A stretch of DNA of 64,000 nucleotides, from assembly GCF_009905375.1 (NCBI RefSeq), contig NW_027419133.1, positions 1 through 64,000 of the forward strand. Reading direction: 5' to 3'. The stretch comes from Apium graveolens (lineage: Eukaryota > Streptophyta > Magnoliopsida > Apiales > Apiaceae). How positions within the stretch are numbered: position 1 is the first letter of the stretch; each line of letters begins with the position of its first letter. The notes beneath the pieces were generated by a model that saw nothing but the letters and a program-made list of their open reading frames with translations, did not search any database and was not told the DNA's origin. Position numbers and translations under genes: made by a program. Positions 45,231 through 58,733 of this stretch are shown here, one piece after another.

Positions 45231-47150
45231 CAAATTTCTACTTGGGTATTCGATACCGCCCGTGGTTCTCATATCTGCAATTGTTGCAGGGACCAAGGAG
45301 AAGTAGGACTCTTGAGGAAGAGGAGGTGGTTCTACTGATGGGAAATGGAGTAAGAGTTGATGCTGAAGATGTAGAATCATTTCATTTACATATGCCTACG
45401 GGCAAGACTATTGTTTTAAATAATTGTTATTTTGTTCCCTCGAATGTGAGGAATATTATTCCCATGTTAGACTTGGCTGGATTTTCATTTATTATTGAGA
45501 ATAATGAATGTTCTATTCTTAGAGATAATATTCTTTATGGACGTGGTACTTTAAATAATGGTCTGAATATATGTGACATAATTTACTTCAGATTGAACAA
45601 ACTAATAAAAGAAAAGGGATGATGAAAATCTCACTTCGTTGTGGCACTGCAGTCTCCATTTAGTAGACATGGAGAGAGGGCTGCAAATTTGCTAGGAATG
45701 GTACACACAGATGTATGTGGACCGATGTCTACGCAAGCCATGGGTGGATTTTCATACTTCATTACTTTCATAGATGATAGATCTATATTCGGATATGTGT
45801 TTGATGAAACACAAGTCTGAAGTCTTTGAAAAGTTCAAAGAGTATAAGTATGAAGTGGAGAAACAAACCAATCATAGTATTATAATTCTTCGATTAGATC
45901 GAGGTGGTGAATACTTGAATGGATAGTTTCTAGATTATCTCAAAGTAAATGGTATAGTCTCCCAGTGGACTCCTCCAGATTGGTATCTGAAAGGAGAAAT
46001 CAAACTTTGTTAGACATAGTTCGGTCCATGATGAGCTATGCAAATCTTCCAGTATTCCTATGGGGTTATGCATTGAAAACCTCAGCATATTTACTGAATA
46101 AGGTGCTTTCCAAATCTATTCCTCAAACTTCGTATGAGATATGGAAAGAAAGGAAACCGAGTCTTAAACACGTTAAGATTTGGGGATGTCCAGCTTATGT
46201 CAAGTAAGTTGACCCAGATAAGCTGGAATATCGATCCGTAAAATGTAGTTTTATGGGATATCCTAAAGAGACTTTAGGGTATTACTTTTACACCGATCAT
46301 CGGGTGTTTGTCTCCAGACATGCTACCTTCTTGGAAAAGAAGTTTATCCTTGAAGGAAACAGTGGGAGCAAAATTGAACTTGATGAAGTTCAAGAAGCAC
46401 AAACTACTACATATCAAATGGAAACACCTGTTCTGACTGAAGAACCTTTTGTGGAACAGCCCATTCATAGATCAGGGAGAGTGTCTCGCCAACCTGAGAG
46501 GTATTATTGCCTTGTCATTGAGAATGACAATGAGTTGTCGATCATTGATGATGACGACCCTGTGACCTATAATGAGGCTATGAGTAATGTTGACTCAGAG
46601 AAATGGCATAGTGCCATGATATCCGGAATGGAATCTATGTATACGGTATACAAAAGATAGATTATAGCAGATGGCCAGGTGGAGACCTATAAGGCCAGGC
46701 TTTTGGAAAAAGGATTCAAACAAAGGCAATGGATTGACTTTGATGAAACTTTTTGCCTGTAGCCCTGTTAAAATCAGTTCGGATTTTGCTTGCGATTGCT
46801 GCTTACTATGACTATGTGATCTGGCATATAGCTAGATGGTTTTATTTCCAAGAGAAATGAAAACCTAGTATGTAAGCTGCTGCGAACCATATGTGGTTTA
46901 AAGCAAACTTCTCGTAGATGGAACATTCATTTTGATGAGACAATCAAAGAGTTTGATTTTATCAAAAACGTAGATGAACCATGCGTCTACAAAAGGGTTA
47001 GTGGGAGTGCGGTAACATTTCTTGTATTGTATTGAAATAGAATTGACACACATAACAACATAGCAGACCCACTCACAAAGCTACTTTATGAAAGTCACTT
47101 TGATCGTCATGAAGACAAGATGGGTATTAGATACCAGAGTGATTGGCTTT
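45231..47150 (+). pseudogene. pol: Copia Pol remnants (element K)
   Basis: The protease motif reads WVFDTARGSHIC, where the active-site triplet DTG is DTA. Downstream (45242-45622) is the rest of the protease region in another frame. Integrase pieces follow: HTDVCGP (about 45700), LDRGGEY (about 45895) and [10 protein letters not shown] with [11 protein letters not shown] (45965-46207), missing the bases between WTPP and SERRN. A linker (46253-46660) leads to the start of RT (YKARLLEKGF, DFDETF, about 46680-46750). Most of RT, including the YVDD box, and most of RNase H are deleted. The C-terminal NIADPLTKLL...MGIRYQ (about 47060-47140) remains. Dead. Confidence 0.85.
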
Positions 47151-47155
47151 AGTAC

Positions 47156-47166
47156 AAGTGGGAGAT
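47156..47166 (+). other. Polypurine tract of K
   Basis: AAGTGGGAGAT directly before the 3' LTR start TGAAAGG. Confidence 0.85.
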
Positions 47167-48839
47167 TGAAAGGAATATGTCCTAAGTCCAATCATGTATA
47201 ATGATTTAGGAATAACTTTTATGTAATCTGTTTTGATTTCATTGCTATTAATAAAGACTTGTTTTGTTTTTATTACGGGCTTTATCTATTTAAGTGTTTA
47301 AATAAGATATACCATAGTTTAGAGTAAAGCTTTTTATGGATTATGATGAGATCATAATAGTGAGACCTAAAAAGATGATAACTCTAAACTTAAATAGTTC
47401 CTGGTCATAGGATTACTAACTGGTAATTAATAATCCGCAAAGATCGGTACATACAATGCTTGCTTCATTATGAAGGATGTCTGTTCTCATAGACATTTGT
47501 GTGGTGACACTATAGCTAGTATGTAGGTGCTTATTATAGAATAAGTTCACTGAACATGACTCGCCTAGCTGAACAACTGATGGAGTTCACTCACGTGTCA
47601 GCAGTTGTTCGCTTAGTGATAGTTGTACAAGTATCCTTAGACTTGAGGTCATCATAGTCATCTTGTGTACACTGAACTATGCTTTGGTTTAGTTCTTAGT
47701 CTCCAGGGACAATTATTAGGGCTCTTCTGGGTATAAGAATTTGTACACAAAGATAGTGTATGATCAATAAAGGATCTACCCCTTCCAGTGAAGGAAGCGA
47801 ATGTTCAAGGCTGATCCACTTATGCTAGTTCAGGAATCTCTGGCCAGAGTAAATGAAATTAGAAAGGAGTTTCTAATTTGCATAGAACTACGCATAGTAA
47901 ATGGTAAGCAAGTGATTGAATTAGATAGGCTTGACACGAGATCCATGCCTTGTATTTAATCGGGACATTGTAGGGTAGAAGGAGTTTATTGTACGGTAAC
48001 TATTCACTGACAGGTTCTTGGTATTCTAAGTAGTGAATTTATATTATCCGGATAGTCGCGATATGTTGAGAAGCATCACTCACGATGTAGAATAAATGTG
48101 ATTAATTAATTAATCATATTTAATAAATTAGAGAATTTATATAAATAATGATAAAATAGTTTTATTATTATTTATTTCTACTACCGGCTTAATATTGAAC
48201 CAACAGGGTCACACCATAAAAAAGAGAATGATTTAATGGTGGAGGAATTAATTAATAATGGCTAATAATTATTTATTTATGAAATAAATAAATAATTGGC
48301 AAATTTAATAATTGATTAAATGAGATTTAATTGATTATAAATTAATTAAGAAAAGTTCTTAAAATTATTAATTAAAGGATTTAATTTTTGGAAATTAAAT
48401 CAAGAGAGAGAATTATTTCTAAAGTGTTTAGAAAAAGGATTAATGATTAAAAGGTGTTTTAATTATTAATGAGAATAATAAATGGGATAATAATAATAAT
48501 ATTTATGGGAAAATTTCAGCTAAAAATTTTGCCTATAAATACACTATTATAGATCCTATTTTATACGAACCCACATCAAACCCGAAAACCCAAAAAGTTT
48601 GGAAAACCCAATTCTCTCCACCTCCTTCCTCCTCCTTAACATCGTTTTCTTGGTGGATACCGGTGGAGTGCTTCACACTTGAGGAGCAACTGCTAAGGAT
48701 CTCTGATCGTTGTCTTCGAATTATATTTAAAGGTTAGATTCGATCCCTCGAATTTTTTTTCACGATTTATATGCTTTTATTTGGATTTTGTATGTGTAAA
48801 AGTGTTTTTCCATGACCCCGCTGCGTTAAAAATCCAACA
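47167..48839 (+). repeat. 3' LTR of element K
   Basis: 1,673 bp, same ends and length as the 5' LTR, TATA box at 48534-48541. It is followed by the target duplication CCAAT (48840-48844). Confidence 0.92.
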
Positions 48840-48844
48840 CCAAT

Positions 48845-49649
48845 GTGGTTGTCTCACTCATATCCAAATCCTTACTTCTTCTTTCTTTTCAACTCTAATT
48901 TCGTTGGACTTTGAATCCTTCTAGTCGTTTCGTTGTACTGTCATTCTATGCAAGAGGTTTTCAAATAGAGATCAATGTATCATGAATTAAGCGGACGAAG
49001 TTCCATCTACGTCTTATGCATGGAAAGGTAATAAGGGCACCTGGCGAGGATTGCAAATCACTAGTCCCAGTGAAGAATCCACTAAGAATCAAGGGAATCT
49101 ACTCCAATAAGGAATACGTTTTCGAGAACGAGAATATGCGATTTACATGTGAAATATGTTATTCAGAATACGGACGTGATGATATGGATGATCAAGGTGA
49201 ATACCTTAAGCGTTAAAGTATTAAAAGATGTGAGAGAAACTTAATTGTTTATCTCTCAAGGTTTTGTTGATAAGATGAATTACCCTGTTGAGTTGATAAG
49301 ATTGTGACTGAAGGACTAGTAAGTCAAGAATGTGTAGTTGTTAAATAAGTAAGTACCAATGGTGAAATTGAAATTCCTGGCAATAAGTTGTGTAGAATTG
49401 ATATCCTGGAAAATAAGAGGATTTGATATTATTCTAAGGAATGCATTAACTACTAAAGCGTGATATCCAGATAGACCGTCGTGACGAAAAGATAACTCTA
49501 AGGATGCCAAATGAGAAGGTGAGGAGATTCAGAAGATAAAAGAAGGTAACGAATTTGTTAATAATGATTACGGTAATCAAGATATGAGCATTAGGGTGAT
49601 TACGGGATACATAAAAGTCAGAAGCAAACAAAATTTGAAGATTTAATAG
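48845..49649 (+). mobile_element. Gypsy element H, internal part after K
   Basis: Continues 40841 after removal of K and its duplicated CCAAT. One 66-codon frame at 49016-49216 has a CEIC-type pair but no recognised family. No gag domain can be assigned. It leads into decayed RT. Confidence 0.45.
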
Positions 49650-52600
49650 CAATTAAGGAATTTCAAGATATGTTTTAGATGAGTTGTCAACATTTCTTCC
49701 CGATAGAGAAAGGAAGCTCGTGATTAACTTAACGCCTGAGATGAAGCCAGTGACTACGGCCTTACCCAAAATGGCACCAGTTAAAATGAGGAAGTTAGCA
49801 AAGTAGACGCAAGAGATATTTGAAGAAGAAATGATTAGACCCAGCATATCCTATAAGGTGCACCAGTACTAAATGTTAATAAGAAAGATGAAAGTATGTG
49901 ATTATGCGTCGACTAGCAAGAGCTCAACAAGTTTACTATCAAGAGCAAGTATTTATTACCTCGACCCAATGATTTGTTTAATCAAACAAAGGAAGCAAAG
50001 TACTTTTATAAGACTGATTTAAGACTTGATATTTCACCAATTGAAGACTAAACCTATGGATGTATCAAGGAAAATTTTCTGAACTAAGTACTGTTCTCAT
50101 ATTGTCATTTATATTAACCAATATACCAGTAATATTTGAACTTGATGGACAGAATCTTTTAGGAATATCCGAGTAAGCTATAGTTGTGATACTTAAAGTT
50201 AACGGAAGACCATGCAAAGTGTTTAATAATGACTGGGAAGTTGGAGAAGAAAGAAGTTGTATGAAATATAGTTCTTATCATAGATAGTCAATGTAGAGAA
50301 GATCAAAAGAGATTCAGCAGAAGTTAAAATTTCTATGAATGAAAGGAGACCAAAAACACCAACAAAAGTAAGAAGTTTTATCATGAGTCGGTTACTATTG
50401 GAAATTGGTGTAGGATTTTGTGAAAGTTGCAATATCTGGGAAGAAGCTAACCAGGAAAAGCAAGAAGTTTTGTGAAATGGAGAAGGATGAAGGGAAAGTT
50501 ATGCGGAGTTAAATGAAAGAATAGTTTCAGCACCTGTTTTATCAATTTAAAAGTATCAAGGAGGTTTGGTAATTGATAGTGATGCTTCTCATTAATAGGG
50601 TGTGTGTTGATGCAGCACAATAGGGTTATTGTATATGTATCCAGACAACCAAAACCTTATGAACAGAAGTATTCTACCCATAAATTGGGAGTAACAGTAA
50701 TAATATTCGTTTTGAAAAATTTGGGAAACATAATATGTATAGAGAAAGGTGTAAGATCTATACGGGTCATAAGAGGTTGAAGTATGTATTCACGAGGAAA
50801 AGCAAAGATGGAGGAAAGAAATAACGGACATAAAAACTATACCGGAAGAATTTTCTATGAAATTTTAGAAGTTGGAATTGGGAGTCAGTGTTTATAATCC
50901 AAACAGGAGCAAGGATGAATAGTATGACCTTTCAGTCAAAGTTGTTAAGAGAAAGATAAGGAGATGTTAAAAGAAGATAATGGATCATGATGTTAGCAGT
51001 AGTGAGAGGAAATTTATACACCCAGGAGAATGATCACGATATCCCCATGTTCTCCTCTAGCACTTGGAAGTTACAAGTAGAAGAATTAAGATTTGAAATG
51101 CCACAGGGAATTCATAGTATAAAGTATATACTCTATTGAAGAGATGCCAAAATATATGGAAATAAAAGAAAAACAGCGATAACCAAGTATAAAAAGGATA
51201 TTTCAAAATGGATTAGAAAGTGTTGGACACGTCAAGGAATTAAGGTGAACTATTGGAGGCCTAATGGATAAGGCAGACCTAGGGAATGGTTTTACAAGAA
51301 GTGAATCGTGAAAGGTACCAGTGATACTCATGGAGAAAAGGGAATGAAATTATAAGAGTATGTACTAATTATCAGGAATTTAACAAAACAATGAATAAGA
51401 AGAAGTGAGACCCTATAAAGAATTGATTACTTATAAGACCTAATTTAAGAAGTGTGTTATGTATTGAGAATTAACTTAAGATCTGACATGAGAAAATATC
51501 AGAGATTAGGATTAAAGTGAGTTCAGAGCATTGCAAGCTCTGATGAAATTATGTGAAATGACAAGTGTATCAAGTGGCTATAAGGAATTAAGGAATATGG
51601 TGTATAAGGAATATTTGGATAAGTAAACTGTATTTATTAATAACATCCTCAGCTACTCAAGGAATAAGAGAGTCTGCGTGGGATGCCCAAGGATTTTTCT
51701 CTAAAAGATCAGAAGGAAAGCAACTATACGTTGAGTCTTCAAGAATGAAATTTTAACTAAGGATAACCAAAGATTCTGAATTAATCCATTAACAACTACC
51801 TAAGCAAAGCCGTATGGTAACAGATGCCTTATGCCGACAAAAAAAAAGGATTAGATGTAATTAAGACCACCGAGAAATTAATAGAGGAATGGGAAGGAGT
51901 GGAAAACGAGCATCGGCTAACATCCTTTTGCGGAGAGTCAAAGTATGGAAATGATTTAGGAAATGCAAGATATGTTAAGAGGTGAAGTTTTAAGGAAACA
52001 CTGGAATGATCATTTATCAGCGATGTCAGCTTTAGAATGCTATTTTATCAAACTTCATGTGATCGCAAGTATAGGTCCCCATTTTTATTGAGATAAAGTG
52101 GGAGAAAGAAAGTTGTTAAATTCTAAGTTAATTCAGCACATCAAGAGCGTAGAAATATTGATTAAAGCAGCTCGGAGTAGGCAAAGAAATGAGACAAAAT
52201 TGTATTGAGAGAAAATATGAGTATAGAAATAGGACCAGTAGTGTTAGTAAAAGTGTCGTCTTGAAAGAAATGGGATAAGTTTGAGTAGAAGGGACAAGCT
52301 AAGTCCTAAAATTAGTGAACCATTCGAGGTATTGATAAATATAGATAAAGTTCTTCATAAATGATATGACCGTCACACCTGTGTGTACACCTAATTTATT
52401 TTATTTGTTAATGTTAAAGTGATAAGTATTGAGTTGGGATTAAATGATTGATCAGAAACCAATGGGGCTCTTGTCCAAGTTATTCTGCATATAGTGATCA
52501 ATCCAAATTCTTGATCGTCAAAGGCAAGTCCTTGGAAACGAGTGGATATCTATTGTGAGTACGTTTGAACCCTTGAATAGAAGGGTCTACTTAGAAATTT

Positions 52601-52660
52601 GGGTCAGATATGCTTGACAAATATCCTCACTTAATTAGTTAGACCAGATTCTGAGGACAG
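49650..52660 (+). pseudogene. pol: Decayed Ty3/gypsy pol (element H)
   Basis: Fragments in gypsy order: RT N-terminal part (EFQD, LPDRERK, MAPV, EEEMIRPS; 49656-50045), RT connection (TPTKVRSF, about 50355-50400), RNase H (VIDSDASH near 50570; KYVFTRKSK near 50780), and a basic integrase C-terminus (VGERKLL, SRRDKLSPKISEPFEV; 52090-52340) continuing to a chromodomain-like tail (ILDRQRQVL, about 52510-52600). A second RT-like stretch at about 51290-51660 (EFRALQALMKL, VFINNILSYSRNK) and a DALSR-like site (DALCRQKK, about 51820) lie between, so a second copy or rearrangement is present. Stops and shifts occur every few dozen codons. This copy is old. Confidence 0.7.
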
Positions 52661-52669
52661 AATCCTTTT

Positions 52670-52680
52670 AAGGGGGTAAG
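52670..52680 (+). other. Polypurine tract of H
   Basis: AAGGGGGTAAG just before the LTR start. It comes after the GAGGACAGAATCC text typical of plant chromovirus ends. Confidence 0.6.
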
Positions 52681-52682
52681 AA

Positions 52683-55600
52683 TATAACGACTCGTGTGTT
52701 TTTTGAATTATGTAAATATGTGATCATTACGGAAATTATTAAATAAAATATGTGTATTGGGTTTGACCGCTCCGTGTTGGTTAATTATTATATAGGTGTA
52801 ATTTATAATATACCGGGTTGTTCGTGTGATTAATTATGGAGTCGTATTGGATTGTTTTCATTTTCAAAAGTGGATTTGGTGCAAATTTATTTGCATAAAT
52901 ATTGGGAATGTTTCAAAAATTATTTTTATGATTTTATAATTACAATAATTATTTTTAGGATTTTATAAAATTAAGAAATCAATATTTTATTAATTATTTA
53001 TCTTTAAATGATTTTCTGAATGCTTTTATTTGTAAAATCCATATTTAATTCTAAAATTCTTAAAAAATTATGAAATTCATATTTATTTAAGTTTGGAATA
53101 TTCCGAGAATTTTAAAATTATTCTAGAAATTTTCGGGATTAATTTCACGCGCTCGTTGTTTCGCTTCATTGATAAAAGCGGATATAAAGTGCATTTTAAA
53201 AATCATTTTAAAATTTTAAAATTCATGCTTTTATTAACTTTGGGATATTTGTAATATTTTAAGATTATTTTCATGATTTTCTGAATCTGTTTTAAGTACA
53301 CCTCGGTTCGTCAAATGAGAAATACGGGTATAAATTGTGTTTTAGAAGTTATTTTAAAATTACAAAATTTATGTTTTTATAAACTCCGGGATACTTACGA
53401 TATTTTAAAAATATTTTCGTAATTTTCGGGGGCTGTTTTATTTGCACCTCGTTTCGTTAATTTCGAATTACGGGGAAAAAAGAGACCTTTAAATCTTCGT
53501 AATTATCGCAAAAAAAAATTCGTGTCTGTTTATTTCACACATGTCCTGAATTACAGATACGTGGCAGCAGTACATTTGTTGTGTGTTGTTGCTGTATAAA
53601 CTCGATATGTGTCATGTACAAACAAAACGAGCAGCAAATCATTTTCTTTATTCCTTTTTACATCAATCACTTTACTCTCTATCCTCTCTCTCTGTTCATC
53701 TCCTTTTTCTATTTCTCCTCTCGGCTGTTCCTGCTTGCTGCCGTTTCATTTTTCCGGCCGTGCCCGGTGAGCCGCCGCTTGAATCCTTAGCTTGGATGGT
53801 TCTATTCGTGTTGACAATCGGTGTATATGTGTATCTATATGCTCGTGTGCATGATGTCAGCGTGTGTCTGTTGTGCCTGTTTTGATATTCCCTGTTATCT
53901 TCTTCCAGCCGCCGCCATGCGTATTCCAGCGTGGCGGCCGGTGTGCGTGTAACGCACACGCGCGTGTTCCCGTTTCGTTGTTTTATGTGTTGCAAGTCAC
54001 TGCTTTTGGTTTAGGCTCTGTATAATTCGATTGTTCCACACTTTTTGGAATTCGGATTTAATCTAATTTTGTGGAAAATTTCGAATGAACTTTGTGATTA
54101 TTCGAGTATTTAACTTAATTATTTGAGATTTAAATTAGTAAAATTCGTATTGGAAACCCGAATAATTCGGGCACCGACAAATTTTACCGCCGTCGGCGAT
54201 GAGCCTCGGCGAGCCGACGGTGGACTATGATGTTTATTCTGAGTCCTAATATTTTAAAATAAATAAATTAGTTCGTGAGATTATCGTTGAAACGAGAATT
54301 TGACTTTTTTCATTAAAGTCGAGTATGTAAATCAGTTGATGAATTGTGATTGGATTAATTGTTAAATTGAACTGATGATTGGAATTGTAGTTGTGAATTT
54401 GATTATAGTTGGTTTGACGTCGATTGATGTTTCGACGGGTAGTCCGATAAACAAAGGGGACGCTGCCCGATTTCCGGGAAAATCAAATTACGGAAATACG
54501 GAAGCGTATTCGAGGATTATCGGGACGTCGAGAGACTATATATATGTGCATGTTTTATACAAAACTTGATTGTATGACGTGATGAAATATTTTCCTAAAT
54601 CGATAACCTTGATTTCGTAAAATAAAGAGTATAGCTATTTTCCGAAAACGAAGCTGAACCGATTTTCAAGAACTTGAACCTTAAGTGATATGTGTATTAT
54701 TATATGAAGTATATTACGAGTCGGGTTTGAATATCGTTGGGTAAGAATTAGTATAAAAGATATGTCAAGCATACCTATACCTCTAACATAGGGTATTTCG
54801 ACCCTGTAGGTTATAGTCGGGAACCTGAAAGTGGACGATGGACTAAAGATAACCTAGTGATCAGTTGATGAGCTCAGTAGAGTTTAAACAGGAAGACCTG
54901 AGTGTCGAGGTCGAATCCAGAGTGATATAGTGGTTGGACGTAAAAGCCTAAGCGGCAGAGTTGGTCCAGAATTGATCAGTAATGGTTATAAAGCCTTGTA
55001 AGGCAAGTATTTCTGAACTTTGCTTCAAGATATATGTTACCAATGTTTTCGAACTGTTTCATAACATATCGCTATTATTCAAAATAACTCCTGTTTTATA
55101 TTGCAAGTGCTTTAAACTATTAAACCTTGAACCCTGATTTTCTTGATCTTGAGCCATAAGTCTTATTCCTTATAACCATCCTTTGTTGATCCTCAAGATA
55201 CCAAATCACACAAATACGATACTAGTTCCCACATGTATAACTACCAAACACCAAACAATGGAAGAAAATTTGTTCGAAAACACATGAATTTTTATATGCC
55301 AAACATTTTAATAACATCAAAGAACCATACCCTGAAACATCATTACTGGTCTGATACCTGACCCTTATACAAATTAAAAGCCGTTTCTTTTACATACCCT
55401 GATATACCCTTGTGATATCCATGAGTTTACTTATGTTTTATTCAAATATTTAATCTTCATTGAGTATGATCTTGCGTTATCGAATTACATTGTTTATCAT
55501 ATTGAACTGCTTTAGAATTGGATAGTTTTTATATATGTGTGGACAAGATTCGTGGTCAGACCATACCAATGGTCAAGTTAGGCCAATGTGTGCCTTGGAT

Positions 55601-56160
55601 CCAGTAATTAGGGCAATGTTGTGTGCTTGCTCGGGGTTAGTGCGTGACTGATCAGCAGCCTAACCTTAGTTTTTAAAACTTTAAATGAATATCCAATTCT
55701 AATGATTAGTTAAAAAGAAACTTGAATCATCTGAATCATTTCACTTGATCATTGTATAACCTCAGTTATCGTTATTATGACTTCCTAAGCTAGTTAGCAC
55801 ACCCTTGCGATTCTTTTATATATTTTACAGTTGAAAAGAATGTGGACGATAGTGAAGTTCCTCAGTCCAAAGTACAGGCTAAGGTTCCAGTGAGTTGAAT
55901 TAAGCCAGCAGAAGCTTCATGCGGTATAGAGATAGTCAGATTGTAAGAATGATTTTATTATCAGTTGTAAGTTAATTTAGTTGGGATTTGGTACGTTGTA
56001 ATAAAAGTTAAGGTTGTGGCTTGTTTTCATACTTTAACCTGTTGTGATCCATGGTTTCTGTGAAGCAGGGTCATTATAAATAATATCTCTTTTACAGAAT
56101 TATATATTGTGTATGTGTTGTGGACCTCAAACTTCTGACCCGGGTTTGGAGGGCGCCACA
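52683..56160 (+). repeat. 3' LTR of gypsy element H
   Basis: Starts TATAACGACTCG (a decayed TGTAACGAC) after the polypurine tract and ends GGAGGGCGCCACA, about 3.5 kb. The segment from 55010 resembles 18170 onward in F. Reading frames at 53581-53995 come from a CT- and GC-rich leader-like part (CTCTCTATCCTCTC) and are not genes. The next five bases are TTTAA, a candidate duplication whose partner is not in the window. Confidence 0.65.
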
Positions 56161-58334
56161 TTTAAAAATCAATTAGTATTATTATTAATTGATTTATTTT
56201 CAATTAATTCTTATTTAATTCATAATAAATCAACCGTTCGTCCGTTTAATACGAAACGAACGCCTCTAGACTCAGAAAAATATTTCGTTTTCATTAAAAA
56301 TACTTTCGAGACTCAAATCCTTTTGTTTCGAAAGGTCGCTTGTTTTACAAGTCATTCTGAGTCGATTATTGATCGATAAATCATATTTTTGACTCGATTC
56401 CAGTTTTAAACATACCTAGTTGGACCTTTTGGCGAACTGAGTCATATGTGATATGAATTATGTGATACGTGAGTTATGTGTTTACGTGCTACGTGTATTA
56501 TGTGCATACGTGGTTCAATGTTCTTGTGATTGAATGTTATAATTATGTGCGGGCTATCGTATGGGTAAATGATGGGATTTTGACACGCAGCTTGTCGAGT
56601 AATTATCGTTTAGATGATTAAAGTTGTATCTTTTAATTATAGATGCGAGTCTTTCAAGATGATCAGGACCAGATGAAAGGGATGAAGACTAGAGTTGAAT
56701 AGTATGGAATATTGGGTTGCAGCACTGCATGAACAGCAGGCCAAAGGATTAGTAGAATAAAGACAGTGATGTTTTGAGACGGAATATCAGAATAAATGCA
56801 TCTTCGCGAGTGTGACTAACTGCTAAATCTCAAAGGCAAGTATTCATATCATCACTTATTGTTCAAGTGATATATATTTTGAATCCTATCATGCAAGTAT
56901 TGTTTTCCCTATTCTCAGTTCAGAATAGATAATGTTTTACATATCGCTGTATTAAATGGTTCTGTTTATGCAAGTACTCTTCTGCTATTCTATGTTCAGA
57001 ATAGCTAAGTGATTTTACTTATCAAATTACTGAATTTATAAATATTTTGGATTTTGAGAAAGATGATTTGGTTGCGAGTATTCATACCCAAGTAAATGGG
57101 GAAATAAAATTATTTATAAGGGTGTCGAGTATTATTACACCTCTCAATAAAACGTTTTAAGATTGGATCATAATAGCGTAAGTGACTGGGACGGACGGTC
57201 CAGCGGAGGGCTATTTCTAAGTGTAATATGAAATATTATGACACAATTTTTTCCACAGGCAGGTATATTGCCTTTTGTTTGAGTACTCGTGTTTTTGGGG
57301 TCACATTTTTACGAATCATGACTCAGTGCTATCACACGGGCTGATCAACATGTGATAGTACGTCCGTCGGAAAATGATCCCAATCTAAATTATCATATCA
57401 TTTTTGATATTCATAGAATAAATGATTTATCAACTGTTTCTGTTTTGGAATAATGGTAAAATACAGTTTTGATTCAGATTCTGATTTATGCTGATACTTA
57501 CGTTGTTGTTAAATATCAAAGGTGGTATTAGTATAATTGATTGATGTTGACTTCAGTATGGGATGTTGTGAGCATCAAAATTCGTATTGATATCTAATTT
57601 GATATGTCAGCAAAATAATTATTAAATTCAAAAGTTCGGTTTTGAGTAAAGTTTATGATTCAATCCATAACCATTGTTTCATGTTATTGTGGTTTACGAT
57701 ATTTCCGTAAACACTGTTTTACGAGTTTTATTCTCGTCAAGATTCAAAGTATTGCTGAAGCATTTTGCTCAAACATATCAAAATGGTTTTGAATACAATT
57801 AAGGAATCAATTATGGGGTTCCTCGACTAAAATTTTATGATTCGGCAATTATGATTTTAAATGTTCTGCTCTAATGCAGATGTCAGTTTTATATCAAAAT
57901 GACCCTATATTCGCTATAATGATCTTGCTAAGCATTTCTTCCGCTCATACTTGCCTGTTTTCAAATTTAACCTGGTTGGTCTAGGGTTTGTAAACTAGTG
58001 TAAGTTCTTTTGTGTAAAGTTGTTTATATTATATTATATTATAATTGTGTTATTTTATAGTTGGGCCTAGTATACTTCATTTCAAAGTTATACTAGTGGA
58101 TTTAGTTTTGAGTTGGAATTTATTGAAAAGAGTTTTAAAAGAATGTGAAAATTTATTTATGGAATTTGGATATCTTGTTTCTAGAACTGTAACCTGAAAA
58201 GATCTTGGATTAGTTGGGATCATTTATGCTAAATATCTTCCACTGGCATTTATTTATTGATTAAACAGGTTAATTTGGATTGAGGTTTCATAGTGACAAC
58301 CAAATCCCTTGACCCCGGATTTGGGGGCGTTACA
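56161..58334 (+). mobile_element. Ty3/gypsy LTR J, right part
   Basis: Ends GGATTTGGGGGCGTTACA at 58334 and then passes into G. H is inserted in it, so only the part right of H is seen. Its terminal about 400 bp match LTR N (62079 onward) in inverted orientation. No coding sequence; the frame at 56107-56379 spans the H/J junction and is accidental. Confidence 0.6.
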
Positions 58335-58733
58335 GGTAATATAATCAGCATTTGTTGAGTTGAAGTCATCCACATAGATATTTCCTTTTCTGAGTCATGT
58401 AACACCATTTTGTTTTTTCTTATTCGTAACAACACATGCTTCCAAATGAAAGTCTATAAGCCTACTTTGATACCTTTATCACAAAGTTGACTGAAACTCG
58501 ACAGGTTGTGCTTGAGTCCTTCAATAAGTGCTACTTAATCAATTATGACATCCTTTTGAAATTACGGCATATCCCACAGTTACCCTTTGCTATCATCTCC
58601 AAAGGTAATGCTTGAGCCAACTCTTTTCATTCACCTCTGTGAACAGGGATGAATCTCCAGTCATGTGTCTTGAACAACTACTATCCACATACCAAAGTTT
58701 TTTCTTCTTTCCCTGAACAAAAACAAAACAAAC
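58335..58733 (-). pseudogene. pol: Copia protease start (element G)
   Basis: The minus strand from 58733 reads a T-rich tract, then CAG|GG, then KLWYVDSSCSRHMTG (about 58705-58660), the protease active-site region, with DSS where DSG is usual. Further text resembles the GDDSKG-type region near 58605-58560 but is broken. Ends at the J junction. Frame is the same as gag, separated only by TGA. Confidence 0.75.

Larger units (their letters stand above)
40842..48839 (+). mobile_element. Complete Ty1/copia insertion K with damaged genes
   Basis: Two LTRs of 1,673 bp each, an initiator-tRNA primer site, a long structured leader, gag, pol fragments and a polypurine tract, flanked by CCAAT on both sides (40837-40841 and 48840-48844). 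By eye the LTRs differ at roughly 30 positions (about 2%), so the insertion is younger than H. Pol has lost most of RT and RNase H. K is a different copia lineage from A/B/C/E/G, with a short Gag and a knuckle close to the protease. Confidence 0.92.

Noticed and set aside
53581..53995. Three overlapping frames of 69-100 codons in LTR H
   Set aside because: CT- and GC-rich leader-like sequence within an LTR; the frames overlap on both strands and lack motifs.
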